Positions 1 through 9,179 are shown, counted from the first letter of the stretch. The stretch is DNA of 64,000 nt from Pseudonocardiales bacterium (GCA_023252195.1 JAHEXI010000001.1:1-64000); one strand, 5' to 3'. Numbers and translations are program-made. The notes: generated by a model not told the origin, from the letters alone.

Positions 1-91
1 TCAAACTCACAGACCAGCAGAAGCAATCCATACCCATTACACGACACGACTTCCACGGTGACTGGAATTACACCATCCGACGATCAAGTGA

Positions 92-616
92 ATGATTAAT
101 TCAATTCCGGCTCCTAAGCGGGCGGGTGTACCAGCGTTGGTTTCTGAGTCGGGGGTTATGGAAGCTCATGGACTCGCCCTGGTGAACGACGCACACGGGT
201 GCTTGGCTGCCCTTCGCGAGTCTGAACAGGCCTTCGGGGCTGCGCAGGATCGAGACCGCCCAGCGTGGCTTGGCTACTTCGACGGTGCTTACTTGGCGGC
301 AAAGTTCGGGCACTGCTTCCGCGACCTGGGGCGTCCGGTCGAAGCGGAACGGTTCGCACGACGCTCACTGGAAATGATCGACGGTTACGACCGGGGTCGG
401 CTCTTCAACCTGGCGCTGCTGGCCTCAGCGTTGGCTGACCAGGGCAAGGTGGAAGAAGCCTGTGAAAACGGCTTGGCCGCGCTGCGTATCGCCTCCGATG
501 TCCGGTCAGTCCGCACGGTCGCATACCTCACCGACCTGTCGCATCGTCTCGCGCCGTTCCGGGCAGAACCGGCGGTGCGGATGCTCAACGAGCAGATCGT
601 CCTGCTTGCTCAGTGA
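92..616 (+). CDS. TPR-domain fragment of an XRE-type regulator
   Basis: The 174-residue product reads like the C-terminal tetratricopeptide half of the long actinomycete helix-turn-helix/TPR regulators. Recognisable stretches are HGLALVNDAHGCLAAL, GYFDGAYLAAKFGHCFRDLG and FNLALLASALADQGKVEEA. No HTH domain is encoded: a TGA lies immediately before the ATG at 92, and the bases upstream to the window edge show no matching N-terminus. An alternative start is the ATG at 158, just before EAHGLALVND. It ends 7 bases inside the convergent Nudix gene. It is either a degraded remnant of a regulator or a stand-alone TPR protein; the remnant is my preference. Confidence 0.55.
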   Translation: MINSIPAPKRAGVPALVSESGVMEAHGLALVNDAHGCLAALRESEQAFGAAQDRDRPAWLGYFDGAYLAAKFGHCFRDLGRPVEAERFARRSLEMIDGYDRGRLFNLALLASALADQGKVEEACENGLAALRIASDVRSVRTVAYLTDLSHRLAPFRAEPAVRMLNEQIVLLAQ

Positions 617-1209
617 GGCTGGGGAGCATGAAACGCGAGGATGTGCAGGAGCCCGATCTGGGTACCGGCGCCGATGATCTCGCCCTGGGCGATGCGGTCG
701 CGTACCGAGTCTAGAGTGATCCACTCGACGCGGGCAGCCTCATTGATATCAGCGGGCGCCCCGGTGTCCTCGGCGCCCTCGCCCAGGAAGACCAGGTTCT
801 CGAAGTCGGCGCTGCCGACCAGCGGTTGAAACCGCGTCAGAAGCGTCATGCTGCGGGGGCGCCAGCCGGTTTCCTCCTCGACCTCGCGCGCCGCCGTGGC
901 CGCAGGGTCCTCGTCGGAGTCGACGTATCCTCCGGGTAGCTCCCAGGTCCAGCAGTCCGGCACGAAACGGTGCCGCCAAATCATGAGAACCCGCTCTCGC
1001 GCATCGTCGAGCAGGACCGTCATCGCGGCCTTCGGCATCCGCAACACGTACTGCTCGAAGTGCACCCCGTCGGGCAACTCCACCTGCGCGATGCTCAACC
1101 GCAGCCGCCGGGTGTCATCGATGACGCGCTCATCGTGAATGATCCAGCGCGTCGGCTCGTTGCGACCGTCGTCACCAGGTGGAACGTCAGGCCTCGCCAG
1201 ACTCAACAC
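610..1209 (-). CDS. Nudix hydrolase
   Basis: A 199-residue Nudix-family pyrophosphohydrolase, which would cleave a nucleoside diphosphate linked to another group, such as ADP-ribose or a nucleotide sugar. The complete Nudix box is visible at about residues 93-115 as [10 protein letters not shown] followed by REVEEETGW, matching Gx5Ex7REUxEExGU. The segment before it ([16 protein letters not shown]) resembles ADP-ribose pyrophosphatase-type proteins, so that substrate is a reasonable guess. The GTG start at 1209 overlaps the last 23 bases of msrA, so the two are probably transcribed and translated together. A Nudix gene next to msrA suggests a housekeeping or oxidative-repair context, but the sequence does not fix the substrate. 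Confidence 0.85.
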   Translation of the reverse strand: MLSLARPDVPPGDDGRNEPTRWIIHDERVIDDTRRLRLSIAQVELPDGVHFEQYVLRMPKAAMTVLLDDARERVLMIWRHRFVPDCWTWELPGGYVDSDEDPAATAAREVEEETGWRPRSMTLLTRFQPLVGSADFENLVFLGEGAEDTGAPADINEAARVEWITLDSVRDRIAQGEIIGAGTQIGLLHILAFHAPQPH

Positions 1210-1852
1210 CTGTCCCCACGGGGCACGCCACGCCTGTGCCTCCTATACCGCAGTAGCCGTTTTTATTGCGCTCAAGGTACTGCTGGTGGTAGTCCTCGGC
1301 GTAGTAGAAGTCGCGCAGCGGAGCTATCTCGGTGGTGATCTGCCCGCGCCCGGCGGTGGTGAGCGCCTGCTGGTAGGTGGTCCTACTACTCTGCGCCTCG
1401 ACGGCCTGGTCGGCATCAGTGGTGAAGATCGCTGAGCGGTACTGGGTGCCCCGGTCGTTGCCCTGCCGCATGCCCTGGGTCGGGTCGTGGCCTTCCCAGA
1501 AGACTCGCAGCAACCTGATGTAGGAGATCTGCGCGGGATCGAAGGCGACCAACACCACCTCGGTATGCCCGGTGCGCCCCGAACACACCTCCTCGTAGCT
1601 GGGGTTGGGAGTGTGACCGCCGGCGTAGCCGACCGCGGTGGAGTACACCCCCGGGTTGCGCCAGAAGATCCGCTCGGCGCCCCAGAAACAGCCCATCCCG
1701 AATACCGCGGTGCGTAGACCGTCGGGGAACGGCGCCACGATGCGGTGGCCGGTCACGGCGTGCCGCTCCCCGACCGGCATCGCGGAGGATCGCCCGGGAA
1801 GCGCCTCCTCTGCGGTCACCATGCGGGTCTTGTCGCGTCCGAACAGGGCCAT
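1187..1852 (-). CDS. msrA: peptide-methionine (S)-S-oxide reductase MsrA
   Basis: MsrA reduces the S epimer of methionine sulfoxide in proteins, using thioredoxin as electron donor. The catalytic GCFWGAE motif is at about residues 53-59. The family features GYAGG, the GHTEVV stretch and EDYHQQYL are all present. The C-terminus [16 protein letters not shown] carries two further cysteines that can serve as resolving residues. The length, 221 residues, is normal for the actinobacterial form, which has a roughly 45-residue N-terminal extension before the catalytic domain. It overlaps the downstream Nudix gene by 23 bases. The start at 1852 has a GGTGG upstream. Confidence 0.95.
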   Translation of the reverse strand: MALFGRDKTRMVTAEEALPGRSSAMPVGERHAVTGHRIVAPFPDGLRTAVFGMGCFWGAERIFWRNPGVYSTAVGYAGGHTPNPSYEEVCSGRTGHTEVVLVAFDPAQISYIRLLRVFWEGHDPTQGMRQGNDRGTQYRSAIFTTDADQAVEAQSSRTTYQQALTTAGRGQITTEIAPLRDFYYAEDYHQQYLERNKNGYCGIGGTGVACPVGTGVESGEA

Positions 1853-1877
1853 GCCACCAGATTACGCCGCCACCAGA

Positions 1878-3062
1878 TTACGCTGAGGCTGCTGGCACAG
1901 CCGGTTGCTGCTCGATCAGCTCGGGGCGCTCGCGCAGCTCCTCAAGCCGTCGAGGGGGACCGGCGCTCGGATCCGAGGTGGGTGCAGTCCTGGCGGCGCG
2001 ACGTGGTTTGGCGCGCGGAAGATAACGGCGCAACGATAATGTTGGTGCTTCGATGTAGCGCCAGGACAGCCAACCGCACAGATAGGTCAGCGGCAGCGCG
2101 GTCGCGGTCAGCGACCATTGGGTATTTGCGCCAGCCATGATCAACAGTTGCTGGACCGGGAAGCCCCACACGTACAATCCGTAGCTACCGAAAACCCATG
2201 AGCCATATCCCTCCAGGCGAGCCGGCCAGTGAAACGCGAGCACCAATGCCCCGTAGCCGGCCATGAACGGGAGGGTCAAAGCCCCGGCCTTGGTGGTATG
2301 TATCGCGATCTGCAACCCGACCAGCGACCACGCAACGAAAGGCGACAGCGAAATCTTGTCCCGGTAGGCGTGCAACACCATGCCGATGCTGAACGCGACG
2401 AGAAACGAGGCCAGCGACCCGAACGGTACCTGCAGGAACGAGCCACCATGCCCGGGGTTGCCCATGCTCGCGTCGAGTCGACGGTCGAGACCGATCAGGA
2501 TCATCATTAGCACGACCGTCAACCACGGCGCCCGGCGGAACAGTCCGGCCACGCCGAACCCGAGCACCAACAGGTAACCGGTGAGCTCCATTGGGAGTGT
2601 CCAGATCGCGCCGTTCGCCGACCAGGGATAAGGATTGTTGTCGAACACCCCGGTCAGTCGATGCTGCAACGTGTATAGGCCAGCATTGTGGACGATGTAT
2701 CCCCAGGTTCCCCGAGCGGAGAAATACTCCGACAAACTGGCCGTCGACACCAGTGGCCCGATCACCAGAGCGGTGGCGAGCACCACCACCAGCAGCGGAG
2801 GCCACAATCGCAACACCCGCTTTGCACTGAAGCGCCACCAGGATGGATCCTGGCGCCAGCTGTCGCTGATCTGGTAACCGCTCATCGCGAAAAAGCCCAT
2901 CAACGCTATGTAGCCGGGTGAGAGGTTCCACGACGTGGGGAACACCGTCAGGCGTGACGCGTCGGTCAGCGGCGCGGAATGATCGACGATCACAGTCAGC
3001 GCGCCGATCATCCTGAGCCACGCGAAACCGGTGTTCGGATCCGCCTTCGGGGCCTGCGGCAC
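1878..3062 (-). CDS. acyltransferase-3 family integral membrane protein
   Basis: A polytopic membrane protein of the OafA/YrhL acyltransferase-3 family. Members transfer acetyl or other acyl groups to sugars or peptidoglycan at the membrane. Typical features are the N-terminal helix with a catalytic-type His (GFAWLRMIGALTVIVDHS), the SPGYIALMGFFAMSGYQIS segment, the KRVLRLWPPLLVV region, and about ten hydrophobic helices ending near WLSWRYIEAP, the family's RxxE-like terminal signature. The frame is open upstream to 3329, but that extension has no membrane character and runs into the divergent gene at 3223. I therefore prefer the GTG at 3062 (V-P-Q-A-P-K). The basic, proline-rich tail after the last helix is cytoplasmic. 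The acceptor is unknown. Confidence 0.85.
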   Translation of the reverse strand: MPQAPKADPNTGFAWLRMIGALTVIVDHSAPLTDASRLTVFPTSWNLSPGYIALMGFFAMSGYQISDSWRQDPSWWRFSAKRVLRLWPPLLVVVLATALVIGPLVSTASLSEYFSARGTWGYIVHNAGLYTLQHRLTGVFDNNPYPWSANGAIWTLPMELTGYLLVLGFGVAGLFRRAPWLTVVLMMILIGLDRRLDASMGNPGHGGSFLQVPFGSLASFLVAFSIGMVLHAYRDKISLSPFVAWSLVGLQIAIHTTKAGALTLPFMAGYGALVLAFHWPARLEGYGSWVFGSYGLYVWGFPVQQLLIMAGANTQWSLTATALPLTYLCGWLSWRYIEAPTLSLRRYLPRAKPRRAARTAPTSDPSAGPPRRLEELRERPELIEQQPAVPAASA

Positions 3063-3222
3063 GGGCCGGAGGCTACCGGTAACTGACCGGGCCGGATTGC
3101 GGCGGTGGTTGGATTGCCGGCTCAGCCGGCGGTGGGAGGTCGGCCGTGAACCCAGGGTGGCTGCTGTGCACAATGTGGCCTCGACCCGATGACGCGATCC
3201 GATAATCCCTGGGGGTGGCAGA

Positions 3223-4245
3223 GTGAAGCCGAACGAGCCGCCTGCAGACGATGCTCCGGAGGCGGCCAGTCCGTTCCCAACGGCGTTTCGTTGGGATGCC
3301 GCTACCCAGGATGCGCCGACGCAGGTCATGGCGGCGATCGGGCGTGACCCCGCGCAGCGCGAGCTTCAGCAGAGCGATCCGTCCTACCAGCAGGGCCCGG
3401 GCGGGGCCCAAGATCTGTTCCAGCCGGTCGACCAGGGCCCCGGCATGCAGCCCAACGAGGCCACCGACAGCTCGGCGCCCGCGTGGGCCGACTCGGACCC
3501 GCCCATCGCGGAACAACAGAGCGCCTGGCTGCGCCAGGGCCCCGAGGTGTTCCAGAGCCCCGCGATGCGGTCCCGATCCAAGCAGATCATCGGCATCGCG
3601 GTGCTGGCGGTCGTCGTGCTGGGGCTGGTGGGAGCCACCGTGGGGTACTTCCTGACCACGGGACCGGGCCGGACGGGTAACCCGCAGCTCGCCGCGCCAC
3701 AGCCGACGGCAGCCCCTCGTGACCTGCCATCCCCGCCGGCCCCGCTGCCGCCGCCGGCGGACACGGCGCACGCCCTGATCGATCCACCTGGCCAGATTCG
3801 CAGTGGTGGTGGTCTGTTCGACCTGCCCACGCTGTTGGCGGAGACCTCTCCTCCGCTGGCGCCCCCCATCCTCAAGGCTCTGCAGGCCGGCGGGATGACC
3901 GACGGTGTGCTCAAAGCCACCACAACGGGTACCACCACGGTCGGGCTGTTCGCCCTCACCATGCCCGATCAGCAGGCTGCGACGACGGTGGCGCAGGACA
4001 TTGCCACCGCGCAGCTCGATGGTGGGTTCAAGGCGGATGACAACCGCGCCCTGCAGGGGATGGCGGTGATGGCCAGTGCCCCAGACTCGGGGTCCGCGAC
4101 GTACCGCGCGGTCTATGTGCTCTACAACCGGGCAATCTTCGTCGACGTGTCCGGCCCGAGCCGTGACGCGGTGCAAGCCACCTTCGACGCCCTGATCAAG
4201 CAGCAGCTTACCTACGCCCCCCCAACAGTGCGGGTCGGGCGTTAG
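3223..4245 (+). CDS. single-pass membrane protein with Pro-rich linker, unknown function
   Basis: 340 residues. A long hydrophilic N-terminal cytoplasmic region (about 1-117), rich in Gln, Pro and acidic residues, is followed by one transmembrane segment at about 121-143 (IIGIAVLAVVVLGLVGATVGYFL). Then come a proline/alanine linker (about 150-180) and a soluble extracellular domain of about 150 residues with repeated alternating beta-type sequence. The topology is type II-like with no cleavable signal. It is divergent from the acyltransferase gene, with 160 bases between the two starts to hold both promoters. Such proteins are widespread and uncharacterised in Pseudonocardiales. I assign no function. 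Confidence 0.75.
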   Translation: MKPNEPPADDAPEAASPFPTAFRWDAATQDAPTQVMAAIGRDPAQRELQQSDPSYQQGPGGAQDLFQPVDQGPGMQPNEATDSSAPAWADSDPPIAEQQSAWLRQGPEVFQSPAMRSRSKQIIGIAVLAVVVLGLVGATVGYFLTTGPGRTGNPQLAAPQPTAAPRDLPSPPAPLPPPADTAHALIDPPGQIRSGGGLFDLPTLLAETSPPLAPPILKALQAGGMTDGVLKATTTGTTTVGLFALTMPDQQAATTVAQDIATAQLDGGFKADDNRALQGMAVMASAPDSGSATYRAVYVLYNRAIFVDVSGPSRDAVQATFDALIKQQLTYAPPTVRVGR

Positions 4246-4261
4246 CTAGCAACCCTGGTCT

Positions 4262-4323
4262 TCCCGAACTCCACAGTAGAGCTGTGCTAGGCCGACCGAA
4301 CAGCTCTGCTGTGGAGTTCGGGA
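4262..4323. repeat. long inverted repeat, family A copy 1 (probable bidirectional terminator)
   Basis: Two 24-base arms, 4262-4285 and 4300-4323, pair with one mismatch around a 14-base loop. Each arm contains CCCGAACTCCACA. The repeat sits exactly between two convergent genes. An almost identical element lies at 37286-37349. No T-run follows, so termination is inferred from position and stem strength. Confidence 0.85.
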
Positions 4324-4346
4324 GGCTGGGAGTACCTGGGGGCGGG

Positions 4347-7300
4347 CTAGCTGCCGAGCGTCAATTTGGCGGCGGTGGCTAGGAGATCCTGTAGGGCGGC
4401 GCTTGCTACGTCGGGTCCGAACCGTTGGATGATCGCGTTGGCGCCGGCTTCGGACAACGTGCACCACAGCGCGTCGTCGTCGCGCAGGGCCACCACCTGG
4501 TCTGCGAACCCACGAGCGTCGGCAGCCACCAGCACGTGCTCGCCGTCGACCAGCCCCATCCCCTCGACGGCCACCGGTGTGCACACCGTGGGCAGGCCGG
4601 CGGCCATGCTCTCGCCGACCTTGCCCTTCACCCCGGCGCCATACCGCAGCGGCGCCACCGACAGCCGGCACCGTTGGTGCAGTGGCACCAGATCCGCCAC
4701 CCAGCCGTGTATCTCTACGGTGTCATCCGCGAGTTCAAGAACATCGGGCGACGGGTTGCTGCCCACCACATGGAGCACAGTGCCCGGATGCCGGCGATGG
4801 ACCAGCGGTAGCACCTCGCGGGCCATCCAGGCCACCGCGTCGCGGTTGGGTAGATGATCGAAGCTGCCAACAAACAGCAGTCCCGCGCGGCCCTGCGGCC
4901 CGGGCAGCTCAGCGGCCCGGTGGTGCACATTGGATAGCACCCGCACGTCGGCCTCAGGTACCAGGCTGCGCAGCAGGGCCTGCTCGTGCTCGGAGACCAC
5001 CAACGTCAAGTCGGCGGCCCTCACCAGCCCCAACTCCAGCTCCCGGGACGCGGCTGCCTTGCCCGCCAGCGCCGTCGCAGTGGTCTCGTCACCTGTTGCC
5101 GCGGCCAACTCGGCCTGCCGTTGCAGGCGCAGGAAGTGCACGTCGACGGTGTCGTAGCCGACGAGGCAGCGTGGCGCGCGCATCCGCAGCTCCTCGAGCA
5201 GCTTCCAGCCCACCTGCGGCCGGGAGAGCATTGCGAGGTGTAGCGCCGCGCCCGCCTCGCGCAGGAAAGTGTCCTGCCCGGCCGCGTCGGCGATCACGGT
5301 GATCCCGTGCCGCTGCAAATCAGCGGTGTAGGGCTGTAGCAGGGCGCCGTTGCACGGGAAGAACACCACCCGTTGACCCAGCTCGACCAGCGCCAGTAGC
5401 AGCCGGTGCATGCGCATCGACCCGGAGTCACGGTCGGGCATCGGCACCTGGTGGTCGGCGACGAGCACCAGGCCGCCGCGGTGGCCGGCTGGTCCTCGCT
5501 GACGCGCCAGCCACACGTTGAGCTCGCTGGCGGCCGGCAGGTGCTCGGCCAGGCTTGACGCCCACTTGTCGACGAACTGCGCGCGGTTGACCTCCTGGAA
5601 GCGCTTGACGCCGCCGGTGAGGTCGGTGCCATGCGACACACCCTCGTGATGCATCACTACCGCGCGCGGCTCGACGATGGTCCGGTGCCCGGTCGCCCGG
5701 ATGGCGAAGGCCAGGTCGGTGTCTTCGTAGTAGGCGGGCGCGTATCGCTGGTCGAACCCGCCGACGGCCTCGAAGAGTTCCTGGCGGACCAAAACCGCCG
5801 CGCCGGAGCAGTAGTCGACATCGCGGCGCACCTGGAACTGTGGCGCGTGAGCATCCCGATCGCGCCCGTAGTTCCAACCCGAGCCGTCGGCCCAGATGAT
5901 GCCGCCGCTTTCCTGCAACCGCCCGTCCGGGTACACCAGCATCGCGCCGACCAGGCCGATCCGGTCGTCGGAGTCCGCCGCATCGACCAGCGCGTCCAGT
6001 GCGCCGGGCTGGACCTCGGTGTCGTTGTTGAGAAAAAGCAGGTATGACCCGCGGGCGTGGTTCGCGCCGAGGTTGCACGCCCCGATGAATCCGACGTTGC
6101 GCTCAGTGCGCACCAGCCGCACGCCCGGGCTGGCGGCGACCAGCTCGGCGGTGCGATCCGGTGAGGCGTCGTCGACGACCAGCACCTCGAACGGGACAGC
6201 CGGGCGGTGCGCCGCGATACTGGCCAGGCACGCGCGGGTGTAGTCCCACTTCCCATGCACCGGTACAACGATGCTGAGCAGCGGCGACGTGCTGGTCCAC
6301 AGCGTCACCGGGCCGAGCGGTGCGGCGGCGGCCGGGGTGGTCGCCAGCGTTGTCGTCGGCCTGCGGCCCAGAGCGCGCTCGTAGAGGTCACGACGAACCG
6401 TCCCGCGCGGTGCCGCACGTTCCACGGTGCCCCGGTAGCGGGAGATCAGCCGTGCCGCGGTGGCCGACTGCTCCGCGCGCAACGCCAGTACCTCGCGCTC
6501 CAGCTCGGCTGCTCGGCGGTCGGCTTCGCCGGCGATCTCCCGTTGCCAGCCCGCCAGCGCCTCGGCCCGCTGGGCCCGGCGGTGCGTACCGGCCAGCTCG
6601 CTACGCAGCCGGCGCAGATCGCTCTCCAGCCGTTGCAGCCGTCTGGTGCTGGTGGTGTGGGCGGCAGCGGCCTGCTGCAGCTGGCTGGCCAGCTCGGCGG
6701 TGCGCTGCCGTTGCTGGGCTAGTGCGCGGTGTGCGTCGCGCACCAGGGTCAGATCGGCATCAACCAGCACGCTGAGCTGGGGCAATTCCGGCAGCGTCGC
6801 ATCCGAGGCGATGCCGAGCAGGTAGGTGTGCGGGACCTCCGACGCCACCCGCCACCCGCCGTCGGGCGCCCGCCGCAGGGTCTGGACGGTTGACGAACCG
6901 GGCGCTGAGCCGCTGATCATCGATCCGACGGCGACGTTCTGGCGCAAGACGGCGACGTGGCCGAACGACCTGCCCAGCAACGCCCGGAACTCCGGTTCGG
7001 CGAGCTCCCGGACGTGGAACGGGTTGTCGTTGCCGTGCTCGTGGCTGTAGACGGTCACGTCGGGCGTGCTGGTGAGAAAAAGCCCACCTGGCGCCAGCAG
7101 CCTGCGCACCACGGCAATCAGGGTGTCTTGCTCCTCGACGTGTTCCAGTGCCTCGAAACAGGTGATGACGTCGAAGCGGTCCGCTCCGGCGAGCAGCTCG
7201 GGATCGATCATCGATCCGAGCCTGAACTGCAGTTTGTCCCCGGAGTAGTTGGCGCAGGCGTGTTCCACGGTCTGCGGATCGATGTCGACGCCTACCACGT

Positions 7301-7484
7301 CGCGGGCTCCGGCGGCGAGCAGAGCGGCTCCGAAGCCCTCCCCGCAAGCGAGGTCCAGCACCCGCGCGCCAGCGGTGAACCGAGCGGCCAGTTCGTACCG
7401 GTGGTAGTGCTCGTAGATGACCTGCAGATCGTCGGTCCACGGCACGCAACGTTCGCCGGTCCACTCGATGCGGCGATCGCCCAT
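4347..7484 (-). CDS. trifunctional methyltransferase / glycosyltransferase GT2 / glycosyltransferase GT4 fusion
   Basis: About 1,045 residues with three enzymatic parts. (1) A SAM-dependent methyltransferase at about 25-160, with the SAM motif VLDLACGEGFGAALL, the acidic VVGVDID and FDVITCFEALEHV. (2) An alanine/arginine-rich coiled coil at about 250-350. (3) A GT-A family 2 transferase at about 395-620 (LSIVVPVHGKWDY, VLVVDDASPD, FLNNDTEVQPGALDALV). (4) A GT-B family 4/1 transferase at about 680-1040, with the C-terminal RLSVAPLRYGAGVKGKVGESMAAGLPTV donor-binding region. It probably builds or caps a cell-surface polysaccharide. The GTG at 7499 lies within the GGGGAG ribosome-binding site, so I use the ATG at 7484 (MGDRRIEW). 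A decayed AlgX-like O-acetyltransferase lies upstream on the other strand. Confidence 0.9.
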   Translation of the reverse strand: MGDRRIEWTGERCVPWTDDLQVIYEHYHRYELAARFTAGARVLDLACGEGFGAALLAAGARDVVGVDIDPQTVEHACANYSGDKLQFRLGSMIDPELLAGADRFDVITCFEALEHVEEQDTLIAVVRRLLAPGGLFLTSTPDVTVYSHEHGNDNPFHVRELAEPEFRALLGRSFGHVAVLRQNVAVGSMISGSAPGSSTVQTLRRAPDGGWRVASEVPHTYLLGIASDATLPELPQLSVLVDADLTLVRDAHRALAQQRQRTAELASQLQQAAAAHTTSTRRLQRLESDLRRLRSELAGTHRRAQRAEALAGWQREIAGEADRRAAELEREVLALRAEQSATAARLISRYRGTVERAAPRGTVRRDLYERALGRRPTTTLATTPAAAAPLGPVTLWTSTSPLLSIVVPVHGKWDYTRACLASIAAHRPAVPFEVLVVDDASPDRTAELVAASPGVRLVRTERNVGFIGACNLGANHARGSYLLFLNNDTEVQPGALDALVDAADSDDRIGLVGAMLVYPDGRLQESGGIIWADGSGWNYGRDRDAHAPQFQVRRDVDYCSGAAVLVRQELFEAVGGFDQRYAPAYYEDTDLAFAIRATGHRTIVEPRAVVMHHEGVSHGTDLTGGVKRFQEVNRAQFVDKWASSLAEHLPAASELNVWLARQRGPAGHRGGLVLVADHQVPMPDRDSGSMRMHRLLLALVELGQRVVFFPCNGALLQPYTADLQRHGITVIADAAGQDTFLREAGAALHLAMLSRPQVGWKLLEELRMRAPRCLVGYDTVDVHFLRLQRQAELAAATGDETTATALAGKAAASRELELGLVRAADLTLVVSEHEQALLRSLVPEADVRVLSNVHHRAAELPGPQGRAGLLFVGSFDHLPNRDAVAWMAREVLPLVHRRHPGTVLHVVGSNPSPDVLELADDTVEIHGWVADLVPLHQRCRLSVAPLRYGAGVKGKVGESMAAGLPTVCTPVAVEGMGLVDGEHVLVAADARGFADQVVALRDDDALWCTLSEAGANAIIQRFGPDVASAALQDLLATAAKLTLGS

Positions 7485-7527
7485 TGGAATTCTCCCCACG
7501 TCCGGCTGGTCAGCCGGTGCAGGATAG

Positions 7528-8063
7528 GCGAGCGACCCGAGTTACGGTGCACGCCATGTCGGGCGGCAGTTCGTGCTGGTGGTGGCGCCGGATAAGACGA
7601 CCATGGTGTCCGAGCGGCTGCCTGCCGACTACCTGGGGAAGGCTGGCCTGGCGACATCAGTCCGCTGATCGGTCGTAGCGGAGAGCACGCGATCCCGACG
7701 TACTCGCTGGCACCGGCCGGGCCGCAGGACCGGACTCGGTCGATCGCCAGCGACTTCCGGGTTCCGCTGCGGCTGACGTCGGCGCCCGCCGCGGGCACCG
7801 TCGGCCAGCCCGTTGTCATGATCGCCGATTCGTTCACCCAGTTCGCCGGCCGCTATTTGGCCGCGGCCTTCTCCGACATCACTATCGTGCACCCCGAGAC
7901 CGTCGGCGCAGCCCCCAGATCAGCCGGGGTGCTGCTTGCCAACGGGAAGGTCGTGGTGCTGGAGGTGGCCGAGCGCAACCTGCTGGGCGGCGCCTCTCCG
8001 ATCCTGCTCCAACCAGTAATCACCGAAATCGCCACCCAACTCTCACAACGCCCACTCCCGTAA
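7528..8063 (+). pseudogene. remnant of an AlgX-like (DHHW/SGNH) O-acetyltransferase
   Basis: Two fragments of one protein lie in different frames. In the frame of base 7561 the translation reads GRQFVLVVAPDKTTMVSERL then PADYLGK, which is the APDK-containing strand of AlgX/AlgJ-type polysaccharide O-acetyltransferases, and then hits a stop. From about 7690, in the frame of 7818, it reads VVMIADSFTQFAGRYLAAAF and VVVLEVAERNLLGG, the C-terminal SGNH (DS) and E-R-N segments of the same family. No start codon, N-terminal half or central catalytic DxH block is found, so the gene is truncated and frameshifted. It ends just before an inverted repeat. Position next to a large glycosyltransferase suggests a lost polysaccharide-acetylation step. 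A short ATG-started ORF (7818-8063) remains but is unlikely to be functional. Confidence 0.7.
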
Positions 8064-8065
8064 TT

Positions 8066-8127
8066 GCAGTCTGGATGCAGACTGGGGTAATTCCGGGTCC
8101 GTTTAGCGCAATCTGCATCCAGACTGC
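8066..8127. repeat. inverted repeat between convergent genes
   Basis: Perfect 16-base arms at 8066-8081 and 8112-8127 (GCAGTCTGGATGCAGA and its complement) enclose a 30-base loop. Flanking bases also pair imperfectly. It lies between the decayed acetyltransferase and the DUF2203 gene, which converge, and probably acts as a terminator. Confidence 0.75.
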
Positions 8128-8141
8128 GGTAAACGGGCGCG

Positions 8142-8516
8142 CTAAATAGGGGGGAGCCGGCGGCGGCCGGCGATTCCGAGGTCAGAGCGGTGATACCATT
8201 CCAGCGACGACTCGCCTTCCAGCCAGCACAGCCGCACCGAAACCCCGTCGAGCTCAGCCGGGAAGTCGATGAGCAACGGTGCGAATCCCTTGAGCTCGAT
8301 GCCCTGCTCGGGGAACCACTCCAGCATTTCGTCCAGCCGGGCCTGCAGTGCCTTGGCCTCCGCGAGACCGCCCAGCGCGGACGCACGGGAGCGGCGTAGG
8401 TCCATCGACAGCTCACTGAGGTCGGCTCGTGCCTCGACCAGCGCAGCGACTCGCCTGCGCACCTCGGGTAGCAAAGCGCGCGCGTCATCCACTCCGAATA
8501 ACCGACTATCACCCAC
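8142..8516 (-). CDS. DUF2203 family protein
   Basis: 124 residues, matching the small DUF2203 family. An N-terminal helical region carries the ALLPEVRRRVAALVEARADL motif, followed by a long helix. The C-terminal signature LIDFPAELDGVSVRLCWLEGE, then YHRSDLGIAGRR, is highly typical of the family. The biochemical role of the family is not known. It starts with GTG at 8516 and lies between bfr and a convergent pseudogene. Its small size and lack of membrane segments indicate a cytoplasmic protein. Confidence 0.85.
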   Translation of the reverse strand: MGDSRLFGVDDARALLPEVRRRVAALVEARADLSELSMDLRRSRASALGGLAEAKALQARLDEMLEWFPEQGIELKGFAPLLIDFPAELDGVSVRLCWLEGESSLEWYHRSDLGIAGRRRLPPI

Positions 8517-8551
8517 AGCGGTGATGATAGTCGTACCTGCGCCGATTCGGG

Positions 8552-9037
8552 TCAGCCGTTGGTCGGCGGCCGCTCCACGAGCTGACTGAGGAAGAGCTGC
8601 TCGCCGAGCTTGTCCATCAGTTCCAGGTTGGTCTCGAGGTAGTCGATGTGCTCCTCCTCGTCAGCGAGGATGCGCTCGAAGAGGTTGGCGGTGGTGATGT
8701 CGCCTTTCTCCCGACACATCGTGATACCGGGACGCAGCCGAGCGACGACCTCCATCTCGACGGCCAGATCGGCCTCGAACTGCTCTCGTACGGTCTGTCC
8801 GATCCGCAGCGGTAGCAACTTCTGGTAGTTCGGGAGACCCTCGAGGAACAGGATGCGGTCGGTGATCCGCTCCGCGTGCTGCATCTCCTCGATGGACTCC
8901 GACCGGGTGTGCTCGGCGAGCTTGGTGAATCCCCAGTTGGCCTGCATCTTGGCGTGCAGGAAGTACTGATTGATGGCGGTCAGTTCACTGGTCAGCTGCT
9001 CATTGAGTAGCGCCAGGACCTCGTCATCGCCGCGCAT
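8552..9037 (-). CDS. bfr: bacterioferritin
   Basis: A 161-residue heme-containing ferritin that stores iron as a ferric mineral inside a 24-subunit shell. The ferroxidase ligands are visible in the four-helix bundle: Glu18 in LTSELTAINQYF, Glu51 and His54 in EEMQHAERI, Glu94 in DLAVEMEVV, and Glu127/His130 in ADEEEHIDYLE. Met52, the heme-coordinating residue between subunits, is present in EEMQH, so this is a true Bfr rather than a ferritin. It lies downstream of a bfd-type ferredoxin gene in the same orientation with a 142-base gap that contains a candidate iron box. Confidence 0.95.
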   Translation of the reverse strand: MRGDDEVLALLNEQLTSELTAINQYFLHAKMQANWGFTKLAEHTRSESIEEMQHAERITDRILFLEGLPNYQKLLPLRIGQTVREQFEADLAVEMEVVARLRPGITMCREKGDITTANLFERILADEEEHIDYLETNLELMDKLGEQLFLSQLVERPPTNG

Positions 9038-9108
9038 AACGCCAAACCCCCTTGGATGGAAATCACTCAGTGATCATTACCGTATCGGTTCTGAATCGGC
9101 TTGTCACC

Positions 9109-9127
9109 GAAGGTGAGCCTGCCCTGA
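9109..9127. promoter_or_regulatory. candidate DtxR/IdeR iron box upstream of bfr
   Basis: GAAGGTGAGCCTGCCCTGA matches the DtxR/IdeR 19-base consensus (TTAGGTTAGSCTAACCTAA) at 13 positions by hand count, including the AGGT..AGCCT core. It lies about 72 bases before the bfr start. Mycobacterial IdeR activates bfr from upstream sites, so an activating role is plausible. Inference only. Confidence 0.4.
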
Positions 9128-9179
9128 CCAGCGGTAATCGGGTAAATCAGACCGCACCGAAGAGCAAGTTCGCCAGTGA

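Noticed and set aside
3063-3329. N-terminal extension of the acyltransferase
   Set aside because: No membrane segment or homology; it overlaps the divergent gene promoter and coding start.
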